Assembly (NCBI GenBank): GCA_014859655.1
Contig: JACUTT010000003.1
Span: 20,766 to 84,765, forward strand
Direction: 5' to 3'
Source: Campylobacterales bacterium
GTDB taxonomy: Bacteria; Campylobacterota; Campylobacteria; Campylobacterales; Sulfurimonadaceae
DNA: 64,000 nt
Of this stretch, positions 27,092 to 36,320 are shown in pieces. The notes under the pieces are model-generated. The model saw nothing but the letters and a program-made list of their open reading frames with translations, did not search any database and was not told the origin of the DNA. Position 1 is the first letter of the stretch; every line of letters begins with the position of its first letter. A program made the translations under genes and the position numbers.

Positions 27092-29388
27092 ATACGCCAA
27101 AAAAACTTCCCATCTCTATCCTCATCGTTGACGACGAACCCTCCATCGTCGAACAGCTCTCACAGATACTTGCGCGACGGGTCGAGACCCTCTATACGGC
27201 CGGCAACGGTGCCGAGGCACTCGCGTGCTACCGCAGCTACCCCCTTGATCTCATTATCAGCGATATCGACATGCCGGTGATGGGCGGCATCGAGCTCCTT
27301 AAAAGTGTACGTGAGCAGGACAGCCGGCTTCCTTTCATCCTCTCTACGGGGCTCAAGAGCCTCGATGTCCTGATTCAGGGCATCGAGTACGGCATCAGCT
27401 CATTTTTGCCAAAACCCCTGCAAAAGAAGAGTCTGATTGCCAAAATCGAGGAGGTAGCGCGCACCAAAGAGCTCACACTTGCCCTCAAGAAAAAAAGCTT
27501 TCTGCTTGAACAATACAAGTCTATCGTGGACTCCTCAAGCATTGTCTCCAAGACCGACCGCGAGGGGATCATTACCTTTGTCAACGACATGTTCTGTGAG
27601 ATTAGCGGCTATAGCCGCGAGGAGCTTGTCGGCAGGCCGCACAGCATTGTCCGCGATCCGAAAATGCCCTCGGCAGTTTTTAAAGAGATGTGGAGGACTA
27701 TCAGCGCCAAGCAGATCTGGCGCGGTCTTATCAACAACCGGACCAAAGAGGGAGATCTCTACACGGTCAAGACTACCATCGCGCCCATACTCGATGAGGA
27801 GGGGAACATCAGCGAATACATCGGCCTGCGCGAGGATATCACGGAGCTCAACCGGGCAAAAAACGAGGCAAAGGCCGCGGCGAAGATGAAAGGGGATTTT
27901 CTGGCCAATATGAGCCATGAGATCCGCACCCCGATGAACGGGATCATCGGCTTTACCGAGCTTCTCTCCAAGAGCGGGCTGAACGAGAAGCAGCAGCGCT
28001 ACATGGAGGTCATCAACAGCAGTACACATGCACTGATGGGGATTGTCAATAACATTCTCAATTTTTCCAAGATAGAGAGCGGCAAATCAGAGCTTGAGCT
28101 CAAGCCCAACAATCCCTTTGTCGAGCTTGAGGCCATGGCCCAACTTTTTACCGTGGCTGCGCAGAAAAAGCAGATACACTTTAGTACGGTGTTTGATCCC
28201 GAGATCCCCCACTGTCTAGTTTTTGACACCCTTCGCCTCGGTCAGGTCGTCGCAAACCTCCTGAACAATGCGCTCAAGTTTACCCCCGAGGAGGGAGAGG
28301 TCCTTTTTTATGCCCGCTGCCTTTCGCGCAGCGAGGAGGCGACGCAGATACGCATCGGTATCAAGGACAAGGGCATAGGCATACCCCGTTCCAAACAGGC
28401 AAAGATCTTTGAAGCCTTTTCCCAGGCCGACAACTCCATCACCCGAAACTTCGGCGGCACAGGCCTTGGTCTCTCCATCAGCTCGCAGCTCGTCGCCTTG
28501 ATGGGCGGCGAGCTTAAGGTCAAAAGCGAAGAGGGGAAGGGAAGCGAATTCTATTTTGAGCCAAGCTTTAAAATCTGCGACGAACAGGCTCAAGACAGCG
28601 ACGCGAAAAGCCCCGATGGCCCGGTACGTTTTGTCGGAAGAGTCCTTGTCGCGGAGGACAACCGCGTTAACCAGATGGTCATCGACGAGTACCTTAGGCA
28701 GTTCAGCCTCGACACGGTCATCGTCGAAAACGGCCTCGAGGCACTAAACCGGCTCGAGCATGAGGCCTTTGACCTTATCTTCATGGATGTAAATATGCCG
28801 GTGATGGGCGGCGTCGAGGCGATGAGGCAGATCAAAGCAAAAAAACTGACAAGCCCCGTCGTGGCCCTGACCGCCAATGCGATGGAGGGAGACAGGGAGA
28901 GTTTTATCGCAAAAGGCTTCGATGCCTACCTGGCAAAACCCCTTGTCCGCGAAGAGCTTATTGCCCTTTTGTCGCTTTATCTCCTTGCCGCCGAAACACA
29001 GCCTCTCATACCAGAGGAGACAGCAGTGCCTGTGCAAAAAAGCGCTTCGACGATCTTAAACATGCAGGCCATCCGCCAGGAGCTCTCTCTGCCCTCAACC
29101 GTGATCAACAAGCTTCTAGCACTCTTTCTAAAAACCTCTCCGCCCTATATCGAAGAACTCGAAGCGGCTATTGCAAAGAGCGATTACACCGAGATAGAAA
29201 ACACCGCGCACAAGATCAAAGGTGCAGCGGGAAGCCTGCGGCTCAAATCCATAGAAGATCTGAGCAGCCGCATCGAAGCCGCCGCTCGACAGGCACAGCC
29301 TTGCGATTACGCCGCTCTTGGCAAAGAACTCGAAAAGATGCTCATCCAGGCACAGCAAGAGATCTCGGAGTTTTTGGCCACTGCCTGA
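27088..29388 (+). CDS. Cytoplasmic hybrid histidine kinase (REC-PAS-HisKA-HATPase-REC-HPt)
   Basis: 766 aa. An N-terminal receiver (VDDEPSIVEQ, LIISDIDMPVMGG, LPKP) is followed by a PAS domain (ISGYSREELVGRPHSIVRDP, nearly the same as the first PAS of the FIST kinase). HisKA has [14 protein letters not shown] (His ~274) and HATPase has DKGIGIP and [11 protein letters not shown] (~457). A second receiver (LIFMDVNMPVMGG, Asp ~566) and an HPt (AHKIKGAAGS, ~708) complete it. Its kinase-REC-HPt core is closely similar to that of the FIST kinase, suggesting duplication and domain swapping within the cluster. It is the last gene of the plus-strand operon and is convergent with the REC gene at 29443. 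Confidence 0.93.
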   Translation: MNTPKKLPISILIVDDEPSIVEQLSQILARRVETLYTAGNGAEALACYRSYPLDLIISDIDMPVMGGIELLKSVREQDSRLPFILSTGLKSLDVLIQGIEYGISSFLPKPLQKKSLIAKIEEVARTKELTLALKKKSFLLEQYKSIVDSSSIVSKTDREGIITFVNDMFCEISGYSREELVGRPHSIVRDPKMPSAVFKEMWRTISAKQIWRGLINNRTKEGDLYTVKTTIAPILDEEGNISEYIGLREDITELNRAKNEAKAAAKMKGDFLANMSHEIRTPMNGIIGFTELLSKSGLNEKQQRYMEVINSSTHALMGIVNNILNFSKIESGKSELELKPNNPFVELEAMAQLFTVAAQKKQIHFSTVFDPEIPHCLVFDTLRLGQVVANLLNNALKFTPEEGEVLFYARCLSRSEEATQIRIGIKDKGIGIPRSKQAKIFEAFSQADNSITRNFGGTGLGLSISSQLVALMGGELKVKSEEGKGSEFYFEPSFKICDEQAQDSDAKSPDGPVRFVGRVLVAEDNRVNQMVIDEYLRQFSLDTVIVENGLEALNRLEHEAFDLIFMDVNMPVMGGVEAMRQIKAKKLTSPVVALTANAMEGDRESFIAKGFDAYLAKPLVREELIALLSLYLLAAETQPLIPEETAVPVQKSASTILNMQAIRQELSLPSTVINKLLALFLKTSPPYIEELEAAIAKSDYTEIENTAHKIKGAAGSLRLKSIEDLSSRIEAAARQAQPCDYAALGKELEKMLIQAQQEISEFLATA

Positions 29389-29392
29389 GGCC

Positions 29393-29447
29393 AGGAGCCT
29401 GTCATTGACATACAGCCAATTGGGCATGAATCCGACAGACGCCTAGG
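29393..29447. repeat. Imperfect inverted repeat between convergent genes
   Basis: AGGAGCCTGTC (29393-29403) and GACAGACGCCTAGG (29434-29447) form an imperfect inverted repeat, extended by GGCC on both sides. The right arm with its flank, AATCCGACAGACGCCTAG, matches AATCCGACAGACTCCTAG at 46418-46435 in all but one base. It supplies the stop codon (TAG) of the minus-strand REC gene. It may be a small mobile repeat or a bidirectional terminator; no U-tract is present. Confidence 0.5.
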
Positions 29448-29853
29448 CCTTTGAAATTACAAGAGCGTGCAGGGCCTCTATCATCTGTTCGATCTCTATA
29501 GGTTTTAAAATAAAATGCGAAACATCGAGCGCCTTCAATTGGAGCTGATAACAGGTCTCTTCACAGGCCGAGCTGACCATGATACATTGCCTTGGATTGA
29601 TCGCTCTGATCTCTTTTATCATCTCCAGCCCGTTCATCTCGGGCATAAGAATATCGCTTATGACCAGATCGTGCCTTCTTTTTTTGTAGAGTTTCAGGCC
29701 CTCTTTTCCGTTGCAGGCCGTCTCTACGCCGGAAAAGATCATACGGAGGATGTCACAGGTCTGTTCCCGGATCAGACGGTCGTCTTCTGCATACAAAACA
29801 CTAAACCCTTTGGCTTGTTCTGCAAGCGCGCGAACACTCTCTTTAAAATTCAT
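29443..29853 (-). CDS. Single-domain response regulator (CheY-like)
   Basis: 136 aa, receiver only. AEDDRLIRE gives the acidic pair, LVISDILMPEMNG the phospho-acceptor Asp and FILKP the Lys. There is no output domain, so it works as a phosphate shuttle, sink or protein-interaction switch. It starts within the last 4 bases of the CHASE kinase gene, its probable kinase, since that protein has no receiver of its own. The sequence belongs to the same receiver subgroup as the proteins at 33133 and 36321 (YVEDD/LYAEDD start, NGKEGL, FILKP). Confidence 0.92.
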   Translation of the reverse strand: MNFKESVRALAEQAKGFSVLYAEDDRLIREQTCDILRMIFSGVETACNGKEGLKLYKKRRHDLVISDILMPEMNGLEMIKEIRAINPRQCIMVSSACEETCYQLQLKALDVSHFILKPIEIEQMIEALHALVISKA

Positions 29854-32800
29854 CTTGGCTCCTTTGGCAATGGTAATGAGAGGGTAAATACCGTACCCGA
29901 GGTCCCGTCGACCTCCACTTCTATCTTGCCCTCACAATGCTCTTCTATGAGCATCTTGCTCATATAAAGCCCCAGTCCGGTTCCGTGCGCAGGGGCTTTG
30001 GTCGTAAAATAAGGAAGAAATATCTTTTGCAATGCCTCTGCTTTGATTCCTCCGGCGTTGTCGCTAAGAGAAATGGTAGCAAAGGCTTCATTCCTGCCGG
30101 CCGTGAGCGAAATGCGACGCTCTGTGATCTCATTTTCTACAAAGGCATCGATCGAGTTCCTTATGAGCGTAATAAGTACCTGCAGTACCTCGTTGGCATA
30201 GGTGAGCACCCTCACCTCCTCATCGCCATCTTGCTCAAGTGTTATCCCGTAAGCCTTGATGGAGTGATCAAGCAGGTCAGCAGCCCTGGCGATAATGGTG
30301 CGCAGCCTTATCTCCTCTTTGGGCCTGTCCGGATGAAAGAGGTCCCTGAAATCGCTAATGGTTTGCGAGAGGTAGAGGCTCTGCTCTTCTATCTTGCAGA
30401 GGTCTTCCACCAAGACCGACTCCTCCTTCTCTTGAAAGATCTCGCGCATGCGGATCTTTCCCGATATTGCGTTGATGGTGGCCAGGGGCTGACGCCACTG
30501 GTGCGCTATCATAGAGAGTATCTCTCCCATTTGCGCCTGTCGCGTCTGCATCACAAAGAGCTTGTCTTTGATCTTTCTTTCGGTGATGTCTTCTTTAAAC
30601 GAGACAAAATTGACGATTCTTCCCTTCTTGTCAAAAAGAGGGAAGATGGTCGAGCGGCAGTCGCGCAGCTCCCCGTTCTTCATCTTGTCGACAATGGTCC
30701 CCTTCCAGACAGATCTCTCCTCCTTGATTGTCCTCCACAACTCTTGATAGAGTTCTTCGGTGTGCAAGCCCGAGTTGAAGATGTTCATGTTCTTTCCGAG
30801 CAGCTCCTCCTTGCTGTAGCCGCTCTGCTCGACACCGGCAGCATTAACATACTCGATGCAGCCCTTTTCATCCGTGATGATAACAGGATAGGGGTTCTGC
30901 CCGACGACCTGCGAGAGACGAAGCAGCTCGTTTTCGGTCTTTTTACGTTCAGTGATGTCATCGCCCGAGGTCAAAATGCCGATGGCATTGCCCTTCTCGT
31001 CACTTAAAAAGGTGTTGCGCCATGCAATAAGACGCTCTTCGCCGCTTTTTGTTAACACGGGGTTTTCAAATCTGCCGACAGACTCTTTTTCATTAGAAAG
31101 GAGCCTACTGCCCACGACTTTAACCTGTTGGCGGAAACGCTCGGGAATAAAATGTTCCACCCAGTTCTTGCCGATCACCTCTTCGGCGGAGTAGCCGATA
31201 ATCTCGCATCCGCGGCGGTTGATAAGCTCGACATTTTTGTCCTTGTCCAGTACCAGGATCATAACATCAACGATGTCAAGGTATCTTTTGACCGCCTCTT
31301 TCTCTTTCAAGATCGCGTCTTCGGCCTCTTTTCGTTTGCTGATGTCGCGGACAATTGCGATATTGTACCCCCGCCCCTCATAGCTGAGCGCACGCGCATT
31401 CGCTTCTATGAGAATTTCCCTTCCGTTCTTGCAGGTCACAATAGCATAGTCTGTCATCTTCTGCTTCGCTTTGAGCTCTTGCAGATGCGAGATAAAGCCT
31501 TCGTGCGCTTTTTCATCCAAGGGACGCCTAAAGCCGCTGATCCCCATTGCTTTCATCTCCGCGAAGCTGTAGCCGAGCAGGTCGATAGCTGCCTGGTTGG
31601 CAAACTCAATCTCCCCGTCTTCGAGCGAGAGGATGAAGATCATGTCGTTGGAGCTGTTAATAAGTTCGCGGAAGAGATAGAGCTCATTGAGCTCTATTTT
31701 ACGCTGGGTGGTCTCGCGGCTGGAGCAGTAGAGGTAGTGTTCGCCTCTGATCTCAATGGCCCTTATTGCAAGCTCCACATCGATCGATTCTCCTTTTGTA
31801 TTGCGGTAGAGGGTGTTGATGAGTCTTTGCTCATCAACATTATGCCCCGCATTGCCAAGGATCACTTCCGCCTCGTGCATCGTGCTCCAGTCCATAATAC
31901 CCCGCCCTGCTGCTTCGCTCTCACTGTAGCCGAGCATCTGCAAAAAGGAGCGGCTCCAGGCGACCAGCTCTCCTTGCCGGTTAAGAACATGGATGCCCTC
32001 CGTACTCGATTTTAAAAGAGCCTCGAGCCACAGACCACTCACAAGCAGCTCTGCGTTGATCGTGTTTAGTTTTTGGCGACTGCGCACGAGGTAATACAAA
32101 AACGAAAAGAGCAGAAGGGAGATGATGAGGCCAAAGAGAGCGAAGAGAAGGGGTTCATTATCGGGGTGCTGAAGGTGCAGCTCTTCAGCACACCTAAACT
32201 CGAACCTCCACTCTCTGCCGCCTACGACTATAAGCTCGGATGCCCTCAGGTGTGCCCTGTGCTCCTTAGCGATGTCAAATGAGCGGTACAGTAAATTGCC
32301 CGAGGCCGCATCGCTCACATCATAAAGTTCAAAATCGACTCCCTCAAAGTCCTCCAGGGTTCCTGCCATGAGATCCTTCAGACGAAAGGGGCTGTAAACA
32401 TAGCCCAAAAGGGCGTCTCGGCGTTGTGCAAGGGTCTGGGTCTGCGCACCGCGTTTGTAGTGGGGCGCATACATCAAAATGCCCTGCTGCATATTCTCGT
32501 CAATCTCCTGCACCAGTTTCACCCCGCCCGAGACGGCGATAACACCCAGATCACGGGCACGCTGCATCGCTTCGCGCCGGGTCGGCTCGGAGTACATGTC
32601 GTAACCGAGGGCGGCCTTGTTGCGTGCATCCTGAGGCTCAATATAAACGATGGCGCTGTACTCCGAACGCTCTCCTGCAGGAAAAAACCCAAAGCCTTTG
32701 TACTCCTGCGCCATTTTTTTCTCAAAGTCCTTGAGCTCGGCGGGTTTAAGCATAAGGGCGTAGCCAAGCCCCTGAATCCCGGGGTAGAAGTGTTTGGTAT

Positions 32801-33098
32801 GGAGTGTTTTGTCAAAGTCTTGCCAGTCGGCGCGCGTGACATCATCGCTCGCGTTCATAAAGGCAAGTCCGGCATGGAGGGTGTACTCATAGTTGTGCAG
32901 GCGCATTTCTATACGGCTTTTTGCCTCGGCGACCTTTGTTTTGAAAAGCTGCTGCTCCTGCTGCTGATAGTGCTTTTCGGCAATCTTCCACAGACTGTAA
33001 GTCATCGCAAGCATGAGCAGCAGTATGATATAGGGTATCCACATGGGCCAAGACAGGTCTCTTTTTGTCTCATGTGTGCCAGGCTTGTCGTGCGTCAT
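29850..33098 (-). CDS. CHASE-domain transmembrane sensor histidine kinase with four PAS domains
   Basis: 1082 aa. Two membrane segments (~19-40 MWIPYIILLLMLAMTYSLW, ~313-335) flank a CHASE extracytoplasmic domain with the family blocks ALGYDMYSEPTRREAM and FYPGIQGLGYA. CHASE domains bind small ligands such as cytokinin-like molecules or peptides. Four PAS-like domains follow (around 350-465, 475-590, 605-720 and 730-850; for example [45 protein letters not shown]). HisKA has the MIAHQWRQPLAT box (His ~866) and HATPase has DNAGG and HGTGLGLYMSK. No receiver is attached. Partners are likely the overlapping REC at 29443 and the X-type regulator 34 bp upstream. Confidence 0.93.
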   Translation of the reverse strand: MTHDKPGTHETKRDLSWPMWIPYIILLLMLAMTYSLWKIAEKHYQQQEQQLFKTKVAEAKSRIEMRLHNYEYTLHAGLAFMNASDDVTRADWQDFDKTLHTKHFYPGIQGLGYALMLKPAELKDFEKKMAQEYKGFGFFPAGERSEYSAIVYIEPQDARNKAALGYDMYSEPTRREAMQRARDLGVIAVSGGVKLVQEIDENMQQGILMYAPHYKRGAQTQTLAQRRDALLGYVYSPFRLKDLMAGTLEDFEGVDFELYDVSDAASGNLLYRSFDIAKEHRAHLRASELIVVGGREWRFEFRCAEELHLQHPDNEPLLFALFGLIISLLLFSFLYYLVRSRQKLNTINAELLVSGLWLEALLKSSTEGIHVLNRQGELVAWSRSFLQMLGYSESEAAGRGIMDWSTMHEAEVILGNAGHNVDEQRLINTLYRNTKGESIDVELAIRAIEIRGEHYLYCSSRETTQRKIELNELYLFRELINSSNDMIFILSLEDGEIEFANQAAIDLLGYSFAEMKAMGISGFRRPLDEKAHEGFISHLQELKAKQKMTDYAIVTCKNGREILIEANARALSYEGRGYNIAIVRDISKRKEAEDAILKEKEAVKRYLDIVDVMILVLDKDKNVELINRRGCEIIGYSAEEVIGKNWVEHFIPERFRQQVKVVGSRLLSNEKESVGRFENPVLTKSGEERLIAWRNTFLSDEKGNAIGILTSGDDITERKKTENELLRLSQVVGQNPYPVIITDEKGCIEYVNAAGVEQSGYSKEELLGKNMNIFNSGLHTEELYQELWRTIKEERSVWKGTIVDKMKNGELRDCRSTIFPLFDKKGRIVNFVSFKEDITERKIKDKLFVMQTRQAQMGEILSMIAHQWRQPLATINAISGKIRMREIFQEKEESVLVEDLCKIEEQSLYLSQTISDFRDLFHPDRPKEEIRLRTIIARAADLLDHSIKAYGITLEQDGDEEVRVLTYANEVLQVLITLIRNSIDAFVENEITERRISLTAGRNEAFATISLSDNAGGIKAEALQKIFLPYFTTKAPAHGTGLGLYMSKMLIEEHCEGKIEVEVDGTSGTVFTLSLPLPKEPR

Positions 33099-33132
33099 AA
33101 GATCACTTCCTTTCCTGCTCTTTGCAGTAGTT

Positions 33133-34179
33133 CTAAAAAAATTCTATCTCGCCGGCATCAATCTCTTCGGGACAAATAAGCCCGATGACCTGTTGAATAC
33201 TCAAGGAGGTAGGTTTGTGGATATGATGAATATTTTTCATCGCCATACTCTCGACTGAAAAACGTTTGAGGTAGCCCTCTATATCGTTCCTGATCGCATC
33301 CATCAGAGCAAAAAAGTGTTGCTGGTTCTCGCTGAAGAGATCGCTGACCCTGTGTGTGTCGGCGACGATGACGGAACCGAGTTCTTCCATGCTCTGTGCA
33401 AGCGGATCAAGAAAGGGGGAGTAGAGATACAGCAGAGAGGACATTTTGCGAAAATGCTCACCGATCTTCTCGATATGGCAGAGGTTGCCGTCGCTGCCGA
33501 AACGCGAAAGCGCATCAATGCCGTCTTCCATGATCTCTAGCATCTCATCGCAGTCATTGGGGTGAAAGAGCACCTTGTCCTCCTCCTCCTCGTCACGCTC
33601 AAAATACTCCTTGACAAGAAGGTTCTCCTCGCCCTTGATGCCCTCTTCGAGGAGCAGCTCTATCTGCTGGTGTTTGACCGCCGTGGCATTGGTTTGGGCC
33701 CTGAGCATCCGAATCTGTTTTTCAAGTGTCGCTCTTTGTTCATTCAGGGTCTCAACGAGTTCGAGGTTCACCTTCTGGGCATTGGCATCGCGGCATACGC
33801 TGTAGAGCACCTTGAGCACATTTTCCTGAATGACGGGTTTGAGGATGAAGCTGCTCACCCCGCTTTGGATCAGGTTGATCAAGATGTCGGACTCATTGTG
33901 CGCGGAGATAGCGATGATCTTCTGATCGAGATTGATCTCACGGATATGCTCTATCATCTCTATGCCGTTCATGACAGGCATATTGATGTCGGTAATGACC
34001 AGGTCATAAAAGTGCTCGTTATAGCGCTCCAGACCCTCTTTGCCATTGCTTGCCATGTCGATACGGGAAAAAAACGGCTCAAAGAAAAAAGCCATCTCAC
34101 TGCGCAAAATGGGGTCGTCTTCGACATAGAGCAGATCAAGGGTGTGCGAAAAGGCGTGAATAGATTTTGCCGTTATCAT
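33133..34179 (-). CDS. Response regulator with X-type C-terminal domain (copy 3)
   Basis: 348 aa. REC (~10-130) has [23 protein letters not shown] and FILKP. A charged coiled coil (~135-180) and an acidic linker (FERDEEEEDK) follow. The C-terminal ~130 residues resemble the ends of the two regulators at 15909 and 17342: MEELGSVIVADTHR corresponds to ALGRLGSVIAAQVER, and SMAMKNIHHIH to SVHYMDDTI. It also ends with an acidic-aromatic tail (AGEIEFF). It lacks the middle domain of the other two. The output is unrecognised and no HTH is visible. Its ATG overlaps the stop of the upstream REC-kinase by 4 bases. Confidence 0.8.
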   Translation of the reverse strand: MITAKSIHAFSHTLDLLYVEDDPILRSEMAFFFEPFFSRIDMASNGKEGLERYNEHFYDLVITDINMPVMNGIEMIEHIREINLDQKIIAISAHNESDILINLIQSGVSSFILKPVIQENVLKVLYSVCRDANAQKVNLELVETLNEQRATLEKQIRMLRAQTNATAVKHQQIELLLEEGIKGEENLLVKEYFERDEEEEDKVLFHPNDCDEMLEIMEDGIDALSRFGSDGNLCHIEKIGEHFRKMSSLLYLYSPFLDPLAQSMEELGSVIVADTHRVSDLFSENQQHFFALMDAIRNDIEGYLKRFSVESMAMKNIHHIHKPTSLSIQQVIGLICPEEIDAGEIEFF

Positions 34180-35429
34180 AAGCTTTCTCCTGTAGTATTT
34201 TTAGGCAGGGTGATCTGAAAATTGGCACCCGAAAAGAGCCGGCTGTTGGTCGCTTTGATGCTGCCTTTGAGATGGTTTTCGACGATGTTTTTGCTCATGT
34301 GCAAGCCGATTCCCGTTCCGTTTTTTTCACTTTTCGTAGAGAAGTAGGGCAAAAAGATCTTTTCAATGATATTTTCGTCTATGCCTTTTCCATTGTCAAG
34401 AACGTCGATGTAGATATACTCATCCCCCTGACGCAAAGATATCGACAGTCTCGGATGCGCAATCGCCTTTTCTCTCATCGCATCGCGCGAATTGTTCAAA
34501 AGGTTAATCAGCACCTGCATCAGCTCGCTCTCGTAAGAGGTAATGACGATAGTGCGGTCAAGATTTAAGGCCAGATCTATCTCGTGAAGCTCTTTGTCGG
34601 CCAGAACCATACGGCAGACCCGCTCGATCACTTCTGCGACATTAAAGCGACTTTCGAGTCTGTCCGGGCGGTAAAAATTACGAAAATCGTTAATGGTCTT
34701 AGAGAGGTATCCGGCCGACTCCTCAATCTTCGCAAAGGCACTGTTGAGGTCTTCTTCGAGTTTTTTATAGGGATCGGCAGCACTGAGATAAAGCTCAAGA
34801 CCAAGACGTGTGCGCAAGCCTCCGATAATGGCGGTAATGGCCGAGAGCGGCTGACGCCACTGGTGTGCTATCATCGAGATCATCTCGCCTGTCTGGCTGA
34901 GCTTTTGCTGCTGGATGGAGAGCTGACTGTGAAGCTCCGACTCTTCGTTGATCTCGCCTATCTGCTCGCGCAGAGACTGGGTGTATTTTTCAATATAGGC
35001 ATCGTTGACTATCTCTTGGGCAATACAGCGGGTAATGTTCGAAAAATTTTCGATGCTGACGGGCTTGGCGACAAAGGCAGAAACTCCCGTCTTGATGATG
35101 TCATAAAAAAGGTGGGCCTCATGCGCAGAGGCAAAGAGGATGAACTTTTGCTTATAGTCATAGTTTTTGATGTTTTTTATGAGCTCCGAAGCGCGCATAT
35201 CGCTCAGGTCAAGATCGATATAGACAAGATCAAAGCGGCCGGGCTTGTGCAGATTCAGAGCCTCCTGGGCACTGTTGCACTTCTCCGTATATTTGAAAAA
35301 AGAGCTGATCATTTCGACATAAGAGGGTGTATCTTCGCGCTCCTTGAACACTACAAGCACACTCAGCTCTTTGCAGATATCACGTAAAAGTGTGATGTCA
35401 CCCTCAGATGGATCTGTAAATCGTTTCAC
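34176..35429 (-). CDS. Sensor histidine kinase with degenerate N-terminal receiver (REC-HisKA-HATPase)
   Basis: 417 aa, cytoplasmic. The N-terminal receiver keeps the acceptor-type Asp (LVYIDLDLSDM) and Lys (VAKP), but the acidic pair after strand one is disturbed (VLVVFKERED). Phosphorylation may therefore be weak or absent, and it may act as a protein-binding module. A coiled segment leads to HisKA with MIAHQWRQPLSAI (His ~186) and HATPase with DNGKGID and NGTGIGLHMSK. It overlaps the X-type regulator gene downstream by 4 bases, making that regulator its likely target. There is a gap of 100 bases to the REC-HPt gene before it. Confidence 0.9.
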   Translation of the reverse strand: MKRFTDPSEGDITLLRDICKELSVLVVFKEREDTPSYVEMISSFFKYTEKCNSAQEALNLHKPGRFDLVYIDLDLSDMRASELIKNIKNYDYKQKFILFASAHEAHLFYDIIKTGVSAFVAKPVSIENFSNITRCIAQEIVNDAYIEKYTQSLREQIGEINEESELHSQLSIQQQKLSQTGEMISMIAHQWRQPLSAITAIIGGLRTRLGLELYLSAADPYKKLEEDLNSAFAKIEESAGYLSKTINDFRNFYRPDRLESRFNVAEVIERVCRMVLADKELHEIDLALNLDRTIVITSYESELMQVLINLLNNSRDAMREKAIAHPRLSISLRQGDEYIYIDVLDNGKGIDENIIEKIFLPYFSTKSEKNGTGIGLHMSKNIVENHLKGSIKATNSRLFSGANFQITLPKNTTGESL

Positions 35430-35529
35430 GCTTGAACCTTCCTTTCTATCACAATAGTTTGATGATATTATTAAATCTTTTTGCGCACGAGAGCCGATTG
35501 AGAGCTCGCGGCAGAGTTGCTACAAATTG

Positions 35530-36300
35530 TTACACTACGGCATCCGGAAGTCTGCGTGTTATGGCCGCAAGCTCTGCTTTTATGGCCGCGTTGTACTCAG
35601 CGTAGGCAAAGGTCTCATCCTTGAATTCTGCGGCAAACTCAAGGAGTTTTGCCATTTCATAGAGGCGCATAAACTGCATATTTCCCGCGCTGCCTTTGAT
35701 GGTGTGTGCAGCGTGCTCTATCTCGGTGTAGTTTTTTTCTGCTATAGCCGCTTCGAGCTTTTCGCACAACTGTTGTGATTCGCCAAGAAAACTCTGCATC
35801 AGACGCGGTATATGCCTGGCATTTATGCCCATACTCACAGCAAGCTGCTCAAAGTCGAGCACCTCAGCTTTCGCAACAAGACTCTGCTCGGCAGCCTCGG
35901 CTGTTTTCTGGCTCTTTTTTCGCACCCTGCATTTTGCGATCTCGGGGGCTACAAAATGGTTAAAGAGTTTGGCGTTAATGGGTTTTTTGATAAAGCGTTT
36001 TGCTCCGATACCCTTCATCCTGTCGATGTCGCGAAAATTCTCGTAGGCACTGACGACAAAAAGTGTTGAAACAAAACGGCGGGAGACGGCAAGGAGCTTT
36101 TGAACAAAGGCAAAACCGTCCATCCCCGGCATCTGGATATCACTGATGATGATGTCTGCACCGTTTTGTTCTATAAAATCGAGTGCGCCCTGGCCATCGT
36201 TAAAGAGAAACATCTCCTCTTCCTTTACGCCCAGCTCCTCAAGAAGGGCCTCCATGGTCAACAATACGGTTGTGGAGTCATCTAAAACTACTATCTTCAT
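35530..36300 (-). CDS. Receiver-HPt phosphotransfer protein
   Basis: 256 aa. REC (~1-120) has LDDSTTVLL, IIISDIQMPGMDG and IKKP. A linker is followed by an HPt helix bundle (~150-245) with IEHAAHTIKGSAGNMQFM carrying the phospho-His. This two-domain protein can accept phosphate on Asp and hand it to another receiver through His, so it is a mobile relay connecting kinases of this cluster with regulators that lack a cognate HPt. It lies 20 bases after the GGDEF-EAL gene in the minus-strand operon. Confidence 0.92.
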   Translation of the reverse strand: MKIVVLDDSTTVLLTMEALLEELGVKEEEMFLFNDGQGALDFIEQNGADIIISDIQMPGMDGFAFVQKLLAVSRRFVSTLFVVSAYENFRDIDRMKGIGAKRFIKKPINAKLFNHFVAPEIAKCRVRKKSQKTAEAAEQSLVAKAEVLDFEQLAVSMGINARHIPRLMQSFLGESQQLCEKLEAAIAEKNYTEIEHAAHTIKGSAGNMQFMRLYEMAKLLEFAAEFKDETFAYAEYNAAIKAELAAITRRLPDAVV

Positions 36301-36320
36301 CTCGCTGTCTTTCCTTAAGG

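Noticed and set aside
29937-31007. 356-codon plus-strand frame, and similar long frames at 31128-32015 and 34584-35387
   Set aside because: Antisense shadows of the CHASE kinase and the REC-kinase; no domain content.
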